Shown: positions 12,616 to 24,998 of the stretch, piece after piece | How positions within the stretch are numbered: position 1 is the stretch's first letter | Layout: the number at the start of each line of letters is the position of its first letter | Assembly (NCBI GenBank): GCA_025267735.1 | Contig: CM046299.1 | Span: 16,886,232 to 16,950,231 of the forward strand | Direction of reading: 5' to 3' | Origin: Mactra quadrangularis | Taxonomy: Eukaryota > Mollusca > Bivalvia > Venerida > Mactridae | Length of the DNA: 64,000 nucleotides | Position numbers and translations under genes: made by a program | The notes under the pieces: model-generated | Told to the model about the DNA's origin: nothing | The model's database searches: none | What the model saw: the letters and a program-made list of their open reading frames with translations, nothing else

Positions 12616-13064
12616 CTTAACAAGATATCCACATCTCAACTAGTTTAGATGGCTGTTAAAGTATTCAATATAGCTGTAAATTGAACTGTCTTCAACTGAA
12701 ACAATGAATGCGTATTTCTTAACTGGCATGTGGTCTTTGAGAAACAAATGTTCATATTTGTTCAGCCTAAAAAGCTGTCATGTAGCTGTTGGAATCCTTA
12801 TCCTTGTTTTATATTCTATGGGTTATGATGAGCTTTGAATTATAGGATTGGTTTTTAGTCCATGATACTGTTTTAATTGGCTGCTGTTTTCCAGTACATA
12901 CAAAAAATGGCACCAGTTTGCAAAGATTGTTGCAATTATTTGCTGTAGTATCAGTTTTATAAGTTCCACAACAGAAAGAGGGAACTTGTTGAATTTAGTA
13001 TTACAATGTTATGTTTTCAGTGAATGTATGTACAATTTTGGTAGGTCTGGTGTTTATGACTGTT

Positions 13065-13090
13065 GCTGTTCCTGATATGTTTGCTTACAC
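13065..13090 (+). repeat. 26-bp dispersed repeat, copy 2
   Basis: Identical over all 26 bases to 31221-31246 and one base different from 6927-6952. The following bases (TTTTTATCAAAGACA) also resemble those after the 31221 copy (TTTTGTTCTTTGAAGACA), so the true repeat may be longer. Confidence 0.7.
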
Positions 13091-13125
13091 CTTTTTATCA
13101 AAGACATATACATGTATTAGCTTAT

Positions 13126-13407
13126 TATACCCCCGCTTCGAAGAAGAGGGGGGTATACTGTTTTACCCTTGTCCGTGCGTGCGTCCGTCCGTCCGTCCGT
13201 CCGTCCATCCGTCCGTCCGTCCGTTACAAAATTTCCGTCACAGTTTTCTCAGCAACTATAACATGCAGTAGCCTAATACTTTGCATATTGCTTCATCCCA
13301 TAGTCCCATGTGGTGTAAAGCGATTTCATGCTCCTTGCTCATCTACTTCCTGTTTGTCGCATATTTTTAGATTTTTGCGGGGGTATCACTAGTGAGCATT
13401 AGCTCAC
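13126..13407. mobile_element. bivalve-type TATACCCCCGC repeat with CCGT microsatellite
   Basis: The left end TATACCCCCGC and the right end GCGGGGGTAT (13377-13386) form terminal inverted repeats. Just inside the left end, TATACCCCC pairs with GGGGGTATA (13126-13156) as a hairpin. It is followed by CTGTTTTACCC and a CCGT repeat at 13171-13225. The element closes with a perfect 6-bp stem GTGAGC-ATTA-GCTCAC (13392-13407). This layout recurs in bivalve genomes as a high-copy dispersed repeat (recalled, not searched). The 86- and 109-codon frames crossing it are translated microsatellite. Confidence 0.7.
13171..13225 (+). repeat. CCGT microsatellite
   Basis: About thirteen units of CCGT with GCGT and CCAT interruptions, embedded in the 13126-13407 element. 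Confidence 0.9.
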
Positions 13408-13498
13408 AGATTTACTTGTTATAAATAATATTGAGGTAGACATGATATTAATTATGTTGCTTATACTATTCAGGATTTCCCAGTTGACTTTGAGTGCA

Positions 13499-13704
13499 CA
13501 GACCTTTTTTTCCTTATATAACAGGGGCCATTTACAGGTGCCTTCCCCTCCAGAAATTTCTTTAAATTCATGCAGTTTTCCCCAAATTAGGAGCTTACCT
13601 TGGATTTTTTGTTCCTCTATCTATGAAATTGTGATAGAATTTCTCCAAATGTTCTATATAAAGAAAGGCCGCAGGCCCCTTCCTACATACTGAAAAAAGC
13701 CCTG
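13499..13704 (+). mobile_element. MITE family A, copy 1
   Basis: Starts CAGACCTTTTTTTCCTTATA and ends CATACTGAAAAAAGCCCTG. The ends are inverted repeats of the type CAGGGCTTTTTT/AAAAAAGCCCTG. Internal landmarks are TCTATCTATGAAATTGTGAT and AAATGTTCTATATAAAG, followed by AAAGGCC. All recur in order at 16771-16955 and, inverted, at 59556-59743. At 206 bp it has no coding capacity, and the 83-codon frame across it is spurious. Confidence 0.7.
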
Positions 13705-13794
13705 GTACATAATTTGTAATATTGATATCAAACTTACATTCTTAAATACTTTAAAATTTATTAATCAAACTCAATAATTGTTATGAATTTCATG

Positions 13795-13874
13795 CTGATG
13801 GGTCAGTGTTAAACTAGTCTACATCCATCTTTATTTACATGTAGTTAGACTAGTTTTGTACTGACCAATTGATG
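13795..13874. mobile_element. palindromic hairpin element, family H1 (copy 2)
   Basis: This is the clearest H1 copy. The left arm TGGGTCAGTGTTAAACTAGT runs on into CTACA. The reverse complement of the right arm is TGGTCAGTACAAAACTAGTC. The arms pair over about 25 bases around a T-rich spacer CCATCTTTATTTA. The outer bases CTGATG and CATCAA also correspond. Confidence 0.7.
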
Positions 13875-14669
13875 TAGATCTATCCCTATTTCAAAGATTT
13901 ACCAGTTTGGAGAATTTCTATGTTACAAGTATTTTGTAGCTTGGTTATAAATACGTGTTTGGTTCAACAAAAGTTTGTCTTAATTAACACTAACTTAATT
14001 AGTAAAGTTAATTGTAATGTCTGCGACTGACTTAACTCTTTGACCTGAAGATTGTCATGTGCACTTTTCTCATAAAGAAAATTTTCAATTAAGGTCACCT
14101 TAGCAGAACACTTATTTTCTTTTTTCCCGTATATTTTTTGTTACAACTGATTACATCATAATTAAGCATTAATCGGACATGTGCATCATTAATATTTTAT
14201 TTCTTTATTTTTGAGTTACTCAATAAATTAAGTCTTCAACATTTTCTCAGATGTAGCCAGTTAGACTGATTCTTTTAGATGAAATATATTGTAATACTGT
14301 TTTTTTCATTAACCAATTGTATTCACTGTCTGATTGGATGTTTTATGTAAGACATGATATGTGTGAGTGAAAGGTTTGATTACAGTTTGTGAATATATTC
14401 TACATACACATGTATATACCATGATAAGTATGAAAGGGTAAACTGTTGCCGAATTTCTGCTGGTGAAGATTGTTTAAATTTGTTTTTGTATTTTCCATGA
14501 ATAAATAATATCCATTGTTTAGAGTGCAATTATAATGAATTCTGACCAGAAAATGTACTAGCCATGTGCACATGAACTAATCTTTGAGTTTTAGTAGAAG
14601 GTTTTGGCAGATTTTCTACCATTGGTATGTATACTAAGGTGTCTGTCACGTAGTGATAGTTGCTTACCA

Positions 14670-14750
14670 CAATATGGCCCAGTGCATTCATTTGTTAAGG
14701 AAGGTATTTATGTATGAATCTATGGGTTGAGGGTTCAAAGTTAAGTCTGG
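14670..14750 (+). mobile_element. possible tRNA-like SINE head (weak)
   Basis: TATGGCCCAGTGCATTCATT could be a decayed box A. GAGGGTTCAAAGTTA, 55 bases on, could be a decayed box B. The downstream sequence does not clearly match families S1-S3. The spacing is plausible for a Pol III promoter, but both boxes are poor. Confidence 0.25.
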
Positions 14751-15637
14751 ACATTCATACTTCTTTTATGAAATTGTTCTTTACTGCCATTGTTCTTGCG
14801 TAACACATGTATGAAATTAGACAGACTGTTAGCACTGGTTTGATAATATGGTCCCGAGATCTGGGAGTGTTTCTGCTGAAAATGTGTTAGTCAATTGACC
14901 ATTGTAATATGCCTGGAAAATATATAATTTAATATAACAATTTAAAGTTACAAGTAATGTTTTAGAGTCATCTTACACTACGTAGATGATTATTACATCA
15001 TGAAAGTTTGTATGTGTTGAAAACCCAGCAAAAGTCATACATTATTAAAATTTATATCTTAGAATGTAGCATGAGAAACAAGCAAACAAAAATAAAATGA
15101 CTACATTTTCTGATATCTCTTTTTGTAATTTGATTAAGATACAAATATTTAAGTATAATCTATCATGTTACATTGTAGAATTATTTTTTTTCAGTTTGTT
15201 TCTATAGTTACACACTGAACTATTCTGAATTAAATGTCAACAACATGCATGTTTCCACTATGAATGATACCAGTATTATACAGTCACTGTTTGTTCTTAA
15301 CTTTGAATATTTACTGACTCTCCCTGAGGATGTAAATGTTAATTTAAAAAAATTGTAAAAAATGATCACTGATTTAAAAGGTCACAATTACACTTTTTGT
15401 GGTACAAACAAAAAATGCTGGTTCTGTAATATGATGTATCAGCTGTAATTTGTTGTCTTGGATACATAGCAATTACTGATAGCATGCAAACTTTAGAAAA
15501 GACCATTTACATACACTGATTTCTAATTGTAACTTTGGTTTATGTATAAATATTTTATGTCCTTTAAGATTGGATGAATCAGTTATGTTTCTTGTTTTTG
15601 TTTCATGATTTCTTATGGCTAAGGCTCTCACACTATT

Positions 15638-15708
15638 ATGAACGAAACACTATTGTTTAAATTCCATTTGAAAATAAAGGGAGTTACAAAAGTGTTTCAT
15701 ATTCAGCT
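15638..15708. mobile_element. palindromic hairpin element, family H2 (copy 2)
   Basis: ATGAACGAAACACTATTGTT on the left and GAGTTACAAAAGTGTTTCAT on the right pair as an imperfect inverted repeat. Both arms match the H2 copy at 5310-5383. The middle (AAATTCCATTTGAAAATAAA) differs from copy 1. Confidence 0.45.
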
Positions 15709-15735
15709 ATCGAATTTTACCTCTTATACTGTTTA

Positions 15736-16001
15736 CAGGGTTTGACACTAACAGTGTTCCGGAATTCTGAGGATTCCAAAAACTTGGGTCATGAACCCCA
15801 GTGATTCTCAGCTAGGGATTCCTTCATGGTCCCTGAAATTTGCCATAAATTGTTTATTACAATTAGTGACTGTAAAATTGTATCCAAAATAATTGTTTTT
15901 ATTTGGAGGAATCCCTAATCATTGAAAAAGGAATCCCAGAGTAACTGACTGGGGATTCCTTTGTGATCCCTAGTAAAAACAGTTAGAAGTGTCAGATCCT
16001 G
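15736..16001 (+). mobile_element. MITE family B, copy 1 (CAGGGT ends, hAT-like)
   Basis: The left end CAGGGTTTGACACTAACAGT and the reverse complement of the right end CAGGATCTGACACTTCTAAC form inverted termini. The arms carry repeated GGGATTCC/GGAATCCC blocks. The same element occurs in opposite orientation at 44170-44463. CAGGG-type termini are common in hAT transposons, so this is probably a non-autonomous hAT derivative. No clear target-site duplication is visible here. Confidence 0.7.
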
Positions 16002-16770
16002 GTGTAGTGCATTTATAATGGCTTATCTTGCACTATTTTCTTGTGCTATTGTTATTTCTAATACCTGGTATTGTAAGATTTTAGGTCTCTTTAGTGTTGT
16101 TATACAAATGTATTGTTCATGAATGTGAGAAGGAAACTGGATTCAAGTTTCCATGGAATTAGTGTTAGATATTACTTGTAAATCATAATATGTAAAGGTT
16201 ATGTTTGTTATTTATGGCAGGTTTATTTATATTACCTATCATTTCCCTCATTATTCCTTGACTTTTATTGTAAACTTTATTTTTATCTCAAACTCTGGTC
16301 ATAAATAGTATCATATACAATTTATTGTCTGAACATTTTGTTTTTGTGTGTCTGATAGTTCATGTACTGCCGGAGTGCTCTCTTGTGGTCGCTTAACTGA
16401 ATTATGTAGACAATTATAATTCAATTATCTCTCTTACAATGTTATTTGTTTTCTGTTCTGGGACTTTGTTGTGTCTCTTCTGATAGTTTGTTAAATGATT
16501 GTTAATTAAAAGTTTGTGATACTGTCTAGGTTGAATCAACAATGGATCTAGTCTGTTTTAATTGGTTTTTTTAATTCGATTATTATTAAAATTTCAAAGA
16601 ACAATCATTCTGAACTTTGTCTTCTTTCGTGTGAAGTCAAATTTCAACACTCTTGGTAACATTAGAACTTACAGTATTATTTGTGAGCTCCAAGCATAAG
16701 GTGTTAGGTTGGTCTTGTCATCCTAATAATCAACAGCGAAATTCTCTTCACATCAGTATGAGCTAAGGTA

Positions 16771-16955
16771 GGGCTTTTTTCCTTATATAAGAGGGTGTTT
16801 ACAGTCACCTAGCCCTTTTTCTATGAGATCTTGCAGTTTTCACTAAATTTGAAGGTTTAACCTTTGGCTTTTCATTCTCTATCAATGAAATTGTTCCACA
16901 TAAAGTTAAAGATCCATGGCCTCTTGGAATCCCCTCATACTGAAAAAATATCCTG
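16771..16955 (+). mobile_element. MITE family A, copy 2
   Basis: Starts GGGCTTTTTTCCTTATATAA and ends CATACTGAAAAAATATCCTG. TA lies immediately outside both ends (16769-16770 and 16956-16957), but copies 1 and 3 do not repeat that. Internal CTCTATCAATGAAATTGTTC matches copy 1. The 88-codon minus-strand frame at 16805-17071 is a passenger frame through this element. Confidence 0.65.
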
Positions 16956-19344
16956 TAAAGGTCTGAACAAATAAGCTTTTCAAGGGACAGAGAGTATTGG
17001 TCAACTGACATACTTCTGTATAATTGAAATTTGTCAAAGAACAATGAAGAGCATGTTATAAACAAAACCAAAATGTTCTGAAAATTGGATTTTGCATGAC
17101 TAAGATACTAGCATTTATGAACTTTAATAATGCTTCTACTTGAACCTGACTTGCTAAATTGTTATAAAATAGAGATTAAAGTTTAATAATCATAACCATG
17201 CTTAGATTTAACTGAGAAAATGCTAAGTTTTAATTCTTTGGTATTCATTTAATGTTTTCATAATCAATATTTCATTTAGTTTTCAATGCTCTCTGGTGCC
17301 ACTAAAGTTGATTTCTATTCATAATGTAAAGAATCAAATGTACTCACGGTTCTCGCACTTTCTCTTTCTTACAGAATCTCTATTATTGTTATACTGAATT
17401 CTACATACTATACAGAATATCGAATGTTTATCACATTTTGAGAATATTTGTAAATGATGAAATTATCTACTGTTACATGGTCTAGACAAATGGGTAAAGA
17501 TATTTTATGATTGATGCTTGATCTGACTTTGATAAATCGTTTAGCTTGGATCATTATATTTTAGATATCTATTTCACCTTGTTAAATGTTTAGACCTCAT
17601 TGCCAATCTATGCAAATGAGAAAATAGTAGACAAGGTTATAAGTAATCCCTCATACATTGCTTATAGATCTTTTACAATATTGTGTAATCACATTTATTA
17701 TCATGCTGTATCAGCTTTCCTGTATTTTCTTCAAAAATGAGGTACAAATATTATGCTTTGAAGGGGACCCGTTTTGCACTTTTATTACAAAACAGGTTGC
17801 TGCAATGCTTTCTATGCAATGCTGAACTCAGAATAAATATTTTTTTTTACTTTTGGGTGGAATTTGGTTTGTTGTCAAATGACACAAATCCTGCAATTTT
17901 TTGCACACAGTGGAAATGTTTGTTCTGAGAACTTACCTATGGGTTAATAGCTTGAAACTATAGTCTGTATGTAAATAAAGAAGGATTTTGACTAGCTTTG
18001 TGCTGGCCCAGTAATATTCCTAAGCTTAGTTCTATGAAAAAATCTTGTGTCAAGTAAGTTCCTTGCATTATCTTATGTCTGGTGAGTTCTAATAATTGTC
18101 TTGTAATATTTTCAATGCTCATTGTTGAAAGAACTTGACTTGCTCTAAAATATTAGATGAATGCTTCTCTGTACTTAGTGTAAAAAATTATGTAAGTAAT
18201 GATCCAATTTCATAGATAGTAAAATCTATCACTTGAAAGGATTTTTATTAATGTAAGTTTTTTCAGTATTAAGGATCAATGAACCATTGGCATATTAAAT
18301 CTGTTAAATGTCATGAGTTTATTAACATTACTAATTGGTCAATTAATCATGAAATAATTTACAATTATAGAATGTTTATTAAATTAGATAAACTCATTTT
18401 GTACTTGACTTGAGCTGTTTATATCAATTATTGAGGGTAATAAAGCAAGACATTTTTAAGGAGAAAGCAATGTTGAGTTATTATAGAGTATTTAGTGTTG
18501 GAGTTTTTGAATAACTCTGGGCTGATACTCGTTTTTTTTTTGCTTAACTAAATACCAAGGCATAAAGGTAATATGGTGCCAGAAGCTATAATATAGATCT
18601 GAGACATCATTTAGTTCATTTATTTTTTATTTTTGTCTGGCATTATCACAGTATACTTTTTCTACATGTTTGAAACATGAAATGAATTAAATGTCTGGGC
18701 TTAGAGGATGTTGGTGAATTAAATTCTGTTTGAAACTTTTTATGAAGACTTATTGTTTAACTTAAATGTTAAAAAGTTTAAAGTAAAGACTGTGCATCTT
18801 GGTTGCAGAAATTGGGGACAATAAAATGGTTGTGATATGACTATGTAAGATGAAGAGATAAGTGCATGCAGCTTTGTTAACGAAAACTTTATATGGGATT
18901 TGGTTAAGGACTTATGGAAAGTTGGATTGGTTAGATAAAGTTAGATAACCATTCTGGTTAAACCTCCTTAATATTTAAGAAATCCTGACGTGCACATAAA
19001 ATGTAGTTGTCTTAATGTTGATGTCATACACTGTGTGCTATAACATTAGAATGTCTTTTTGTCTAATAATTAAATTAGTGGAACATTACCCTTATCTTGT
19101 TGCTTGTTTTTTCAATTACAAGAAATAGTACTTGCTTGCTATTGAAAATTCTTGTCAACTAAGCTAGGTTTTGTTGAAGTTGTTGATTAAATCATGAAGC
19201 TACAAGTTGTGTATGATTGATTATGTAAGTTTGTTGTTTTGTTTGCCTCTGATTTACTGGTGTTCACTGTTTTTTGGAAACTTGGTGTAGCCTTAAGTAA
19301 AAGTATTTGAAGTTATTGCAGTTTATAGTTTCAGTTTCATGCTA
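16956..19344. other. AT-rich non-coding stretch
   Basis: I see no repeat family, RNA or gene. A good minus-strand donor motif (reverse complement of CTTACCTATGGG, near 17934) has no open exon beside it. The 63-codon frame at 17737-17928 is unremarkable. Confidence 0.5.
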
Positions 19345-19505
19345 GTGCACATTGGCCGCCTAACAGCTATTCTAAATAAAGTGAAGCAACCTCAGGTAAA
19401 TTTCTTGCCCAAAGAAATTAGCAGTGCCCTTAGCAGGATTTGAACCATGGACCTCTAAATCCCCAAGCACAGTACATACTTCCAATGCAGTACTATTGCT
19501 TCTAC
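19345..19505 (-). mobile_element. SINE, family S3 (degraded)
   Basis: On the minus strand it shows a box B-like CATGGTTCAAATCCTGC, then a body with GGGCAAGAAATTTACCTGAG and TTGCTTCACT. The GCAAGAAATTTACC domain is shared with 42590-42680 and 45441-45600. The box A region (around 19480-19500) is eroded. Confidence 0.6.
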
Positions 19506-22500
19506 TATTCAAGTATCCTTCAACTGAAAAAGCAGATCTGTTTGTCCATTAGCTGATATTTTAATCTTTGTTGAAGAAATCATTCTTCTTGTTGCTCTAT
19601 TGACAGTTTGACATTCAGGTCAATAATCCAGACCTGGATGTATGTCAGGCCTTATAGATGTCTACAATGCATTGCCATAAGTAATCATTGACCCAAAGCC
19701 TATAGTAACATGATTGATTCATTCATTGGAACTGTTGATTCCAACATGTTAAATCACTTTCTGTTAGATCAATGATGTACAAATAGTGTTACAAAAGTAC
19801 CATTGAAATCACTTTGACATTCCTTTATTCATTGACTTCTGCTTACACTGAAATAGAGCAAAAGGTCTTAACCTGGTCAATAAAGAACTAAAGCCTGTGA
19901 GATTGAGAATAAACCTTGTCTCAACTTAACTGGTTGTATTCTGCATTTGTTCATGGTTTGCTTTTTTATGATTCTGATGTAGTCTTCTGTCACCATGATC
20001 CTGCGGTTAAGGTTACCAGCTTTTAAATCGTTGTAATTTCTTACCATTATAGGGCCACGCACTAAGCCTGGCTGAACATTGCTTCTTGCCACTGAATATT
20101 GTTCTTTGAGTGATAAGTTTTAGGGCAGTTGTTTATGGAGATTGTGAGTCTTTCTTATTATATAGTTCTGTACTATTAGTGCCTTGTTTTTTGGAATGAT
20201 TAACTGTCTATCTGTAATGACTATATGGTATGAATCCTTGTTGAAAAGAAGCTTAAATGCAATTCAAAAACAAAACCAAAACTAAATTAGAATATATAAG
20301 TGTAATGTTTTCAAGTAAAATGTGTTCTTTGCTTGGCAATTAATGTTTCTATAAATTATTACAAAACACTATCTTTATTGTCTATAGAGACATTTAGATA
20401 CTAAAATATTTTATAAATAATTAAAGTTGCTTGGCAAATGCTTACATACACTGTAATGTTTTAATCATGGTCATAAGATCGTCTTATATACCTTCACTTG
20501 TATATACCAAATATACTAGAACTCTTGTATAAATGACCATTGGCTATATCTAATGTATTTTGTACATTAGTTTTCTAATCATGTAGAAACTATATAGATC
20601 TATCTTATTGTTATCTGGCCTACAAAAATGTAAGAAAACTGGGGTGACAAATTATTCTGATCATATAATACAATACATTTTTATTTCTAGGAAAGTATTG
20701 GCTTTGACACTTAATAAAGAATAGACAGTTAGTTGTTACAATGTAAGCAGAAAGTAGGGACATTGAAGCTACAGTCTCATGTATAGAATTTCTTCACATT
20801 ATTGACACAATCTCTTTAAAGAGGCGCAGAGTTTACAAGATTATGCCATATTGGCCCGATGAGAATTAAGTGCAATATTGAATGTCAGACGCTAAGAAAT
20901 GATATCCAATACTTTTTTTCTGAGAAAAAGCTGGCTCTGATACGCTAGTCTTCATTTTTTCCTAAAGTGGCATATTAATCCCTGTAGCCCTGTCAATGAA
21001 AATATTGCAACAATAGCTGTTTTGGAATACATTGAATTGAGGATTGGAAAGTGTCTCTTTATGAGGGATTTGCACTTCACTTGCTATAGACAACATTTTA
21101 CTTTATGGTTACATAAAAAATAAATGTTGTATTGTATTAGATAAAAAAGATTTAATTTAATGTACAGGGTCTTTAGAGAAAGGGTTGGGTTACAAATTTG
21201 AATTCATTACCAGTGTTTTTATTTTCGTTCAGCATTTTAATGTTCCTGTTACATGAGGAAATATTGAATAGAATCTTGATTGTCTTCACTGAACACTAAT
21301 CAAAATCAGGCTATTTTGCCAGTTGGTGAAATTGGATTTCTGAATTAATAATATTTTTACAAACTTAGAGAGTTGTACTTGCTGCTACAAACTTGTTAAT
21401 AATTGTTGATCTTTTAATGTTTTGACTTGAAATTAGAACCAACACCATTGGGGTGCCCATTCAAATACAAGTGAGGTGCTTATTGCCCCCTTTTGTACAT
21501 TTTGTTGGTTTTGGAGGTTTAAGTCTAGTACTCAGATGCTAAAAAATCCAAGAAGCTACAGCTAGAAAATATGTTGGAGTCAACTCAAAGTTTGGTCACA
21601 CAAACTGTTGAAAAACAACTAAAAAGAAACCTAAATCACAAACAACAAACACAAATAGAATATCAAAATTAAATGTTCCCATTATGAACAAATCATTGAT
21701 ACCATTCTATTACATCATCTTTACTGAGAACTGCAACAAAGTGACTTAGCTCTGCCCAGGAAATAGTTTGGGTTCAGGTGTCTGTAAGGGGCTTAGAAAT
21801 CATAGTAGACAATCTGTTTGAATTGCTATTTGTAAATTGTCAGACTCACTTTTTGTGGATTCCATACATAAGGATTAAGAGAGACTGAAATTATGGCAGA
21901 TACATGTATTTTTGTGCTGATATAACCATTCAAGGCCAAACATAATTGATCCCTTATTGTCAAACATTCCTGATTCATCTTTTTTCTTCACAATTATTCC
22001 AAGGCTCAAGGGGTTTCTTAGTATTTGACATTTTACTTGTATAGGCACAGATGTATCAGTAATTATGTCAGATCATCGCTTTAAGCCTGATAATTTTTAT
22101 TGGGTTGACATTTCTATGCTGCAAGTCTATACTCTCTGGAAAAAATGTGATCAAATCATTGTGAGGAAATCATGAATCAAGTCACTTAGGGACTTAAGGA
22201 ACTTGATCTTCTTTTTTCAGCTGACAAAAATGGTGGCCTAGATCGTGACTTAATGAACTCTTAACAAGATCTTTATTTCTTAAATTATTCATCATTATTT
22301 TAAAGAAATTCATGCTTTTACTACTTGGTAGTCAGTTTATAAATTATGTCTATGTTTTTTATGTAGGGTTGTTGAAATTCAGGAATTTTAGGATTTTGAA
22401 AATTTTGAATATTCATCCATTAAGATTTAATTGTTCCTTGGCAATTTTGGTGTAAGCTGTCATGATTTTTGTTAAAATATTTCAAGTGTTTCAAAAATAA

Positions 22501-22579
22501 ATTTTCAGATGCATTAGTTTTAATGGTAAAATTGGTACCTGTATGTATGGAGTAATTGATTACATAAGTGTACATTGCA
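19506..22579. other. non-coding stretch
   Basis: A 71-codon minus frame at 19877-20092 has slightly higher GC, and an internal GTAAGA donor-like site follows CCTATAATG. No family is recognisable. A strong acceptor (TCTTCTTTTTTCAG) at 22208-22220 precedes a 14-codon frame, discussed under rejected items. No other structure was found. Confidence 0.45.
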
Positions 22580-22646
22580 GGCTTAGTGCAAAACAGTCAT
22601 AACTCATTCTTTTTGATACTGAGTTTCAACTGTTTTGCACTAAGCC
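22580..22646. mobile_element. palindromic hairpin element, family H3 (copy 1)
   Basis: The left arm GGCTTAGTGCAAAACAGTCA and the right arm (reverse complement GGCTTAGTGCAAAACAGTTG) match at 18 consecutive positions and continue imperfectly to AACTCA. The loop is about 13 nt. The unit is 67 nt, the size of a pre-miRNA, and recurs at 32891-32959 with the same arms and a different loop. Confidence 0.7.
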
Positions 22647-22920
22647 CACAAGTCATGCTAAGTGCACCAATTGGATAGAATGTTCTGCAAAAGATAGTTC
22701 TGCATGATTAAGAACTCATTTTATATTGTAGGGTGCAACCCCCCACCCACTTGACAATATCTTACAGGAGAAAATTAGAGACTTTATGCCTTATATACAA
22801 ACATTTTAACTATTTCTTTCATGTCAAAATCTTTAAATGTCGCCTACCTTAAGTAATTTAAAACCCTAAATTTGTTAAGTCCTTTAATAATCACATAATT
22901 CCATGTTTATTTTGCACCAC

Positions 22921-23300
22921 GTTTGTCCTGAATTTAGTGCGCCAATACGTAGTATATAGGATGACGTCAGTTGGCCTGACGTAGTATGTATACAGACTGT
23001 GGGAATATTTTAGAGTGAGAGGCTACCTTAGGGGAATGTTTGAATGTAATTTATTGTATTATAAATGTTTTGGCGTGTAAAATAGGGTTGTACTTGTAGG
23101 AAAAACTTTATTATTGTTCTAATATTATTGTACACTGTCAGATTTAGCTGGTTAAGATTGTTTTTTGTGTTAAGCAAATATTTAAGTATACTGTTGGAAC
23201 TGTTAGAAACCCGTTAGTGGCCTCTTTCTTACAGTGTTTGATATTTTTCAAACACTGTCGGAAACTTTACTATAAAAGCCGCTGCAGACCTACATTCTGG
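22921..23300 (+). promoter_or_regulatory. TATA promoter-like region, possible retroelement LTR U3
   Basis: It contains the full CRE palindrome TGACGTCA (22962-22969), mirrored 8 bases later by CCTGACGTA. A perfect 10-bp stem ACAGTGTTTG/CAAACACTGT (23231-23258) follows. A TATAAAAG box lies at 23271, with GC-richer sequence (CCGCTGCAGACC) downstream where a start site would fall (about 23300). An AATAAA signal follows at 23659. TATA, then leader, then polyadenylation signal with no reading frame between is how a solo LTR looks. No flanking duplication or TG...CA boundary could be fixed. A Pol II promoter of an unseen gene is the alternative. Confidence 0.4.
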
Positions 23301-23658
23301 ACTCTGCACTTTAAATTTTGACGACAACATTTCTTTAGATCTGCATTATTTAACTAATTATTTAGTAAGTTTATTTTGGTGATAGTCAAGTATTATTATA
23401 TTAGTAGATCTAGTTTATTTTTACTAAATTTTGAGGGATTTATCTTGTTAAAGAGACTCAATAGTAAATTTCATAGCCAGATTCTAAACGATAGATTTTG
23501 AACTTAAGGTTTCCATTAAATGAGATTTCATTAAATATAAGTTTGTCTGACAGTTTAGGACTCTAACCTTCATTGTTTGTACTTTGGTTTGCATATACGT
23601 TTTCATGTTTTATTGTGTTCGTTCTCATGTTATTTAACTGAATATTTGATTTTAAAAG

Positions 23659-23664
23659 AATAAA
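23659..23664 (+). terminator. AATAAA polyadenylation signal (candidate)
   Basis: AATAAA lies about 390 bases after the TATA box at 23271 and is followed by T-rich sequence (ACCATTTTTGTACATTTATT). AATAAA is common by chance in this AT-rich window, so only its position relative to the promoter-like region gives it weight. Confidence 0.25.
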
Positions 23665-23720
23665 CGTAGTTAAATCTTTAACCATTTTTGTACATTTATT
23701 TTAAACAATATTATTAGTTC

Positions 23721-24030
23721 GATGAGTCAGAGTCAGGTATTGCCAGATCCAGTATTTAAATATTTATGCTTGTTGGGCAAGAGGCAAGGCTTGCTAGAGC
23801 TGTTACGTATAGTATATAGAATCTAAGCTTGTTGGGCCAGAGTCAATATTGGCTAGATCCAGTACTTATTGATATATGAGCTTGTAGAGCAAGAGACAAG
23901 ATTGGCTAGATCCAGCACTTAGATATGAGCTTGTAGAGCAAGTGACAAGATTGGCTAGATCCAGTACTCATAATACATAAGCTTGTAGAGCAAGAGATAA
24001 GATTGTCTAGATATAGTACATTAGAATACA
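23721..24030 (+). repeat. minisatellite, about 50-bp units
   Basis: Six tandem units carry GAGCTTGTAGAGCAAGAGAC and ATTGGCTAGATCCAGTACTT. Unit length varies from 47 to 58 bp because the A/T linker (TATTGATATAT and similar) changes. The three right-hand central units are the most alike. The array starts 57 bases after the candidate AATAAA and may belong to the same element. Confidence 0.8.
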
Positions 24031-24998
24031 ACCGGCACGCAACAATATTTACACTTTTAATGAAAATTTATTCATTAATATAATTATCCATCAATTCAAA
24101 TGTAGAAAAAAAATCTGCCAAGATTTATTTGCCATAAGTTTTGTTTTGCTCAGAGGAGAAATTATTCAATTGAACTTCCTTTCCTGTACATTGCCATGCA
24201 TCATTCTTTCATGCATATAGAGTCTGTAATTAGACTTAGTGAGATAATGATTTAGACTGATGAATAGTTTAAAAAAAACTTGTAAAAGAACAATTCATCT
24301 TATTCAGATATTCTGTCCTTCATTCATTGGGGGAATGACTTGGATACCAACATTTACTTCAATTGGAAGCTGTACACTGATAGAAAAGAATCAATTAAAA
24401 CATTCATGTATAATCTGTACAGCTGAACAATTAAAACCCAATTACTCAATCACAATTTCCTGTTTCCTGATTATTGGTTTTTCACTATGGAGACTTAGTT
24501 AAAATGGGTTTCCTGAGGATTTTTTAATGATCTTAAGAATCAGAGTTATTCACTCTATCAACCAGTTTCTATTAGTTTCATTTTACCATTGGAATCATCT
24601 TATTTAATGTCTTAATTATTTTTTTCTAAAAACTTAACGATGGGATTCAATAGTCATTTTGCATGTTAACAAGTAAATGCACCAAGTCCCTTGCTTGGCT
24701 TTGTTGTTGGTTATTTTAGATTACTGTTTTCTTCTAAAGGTTGTCATTGGCAACACTACTTCTTAATGACTTCCATTTTTTTTGGCAAGATTGATTTTAA
24801 TTATCATGATGATGTAGTTTATTACAGTGACAAAAGAAAACATTTTTTTAAGATTGGAATTTCTGTTTTTATTTGAGTGCATACATGCATGTGATTAAAG
24901 GTGATATTATAAACGGTTAGACTTAAGTTTTACACTGGACCATCTCATTGTATTAACTGGTTGTTGCCAAGATATCAGAGCTCATTATTAAGTTGAAT

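Noticed and set aside
13011..13392. Overlapping 86- and 109-codon frames with Arg-Pro-Ser-Val repeats.
   Set aside because: They are translations of the CCGT microsatellite and its host repeat.
19877..20092. 71-codon minus-strand frame with slightly higher GC and a GTAAGA site upstream.
   Set aside because: No family recognised, no acceptor supporting an exon boundary, and no second exon.
22221..22264. Strong acceptor followed by a frame reading DKNGGLDRDLMNS and stop, reminiscent of an EF-hand loop.
   Set aside because: The residue spacing does not fit the 12-residue loop (two positions short, no glutamate at 12), the frame stops after 13-14 codons and no partner exon exists. Probably coincidence.
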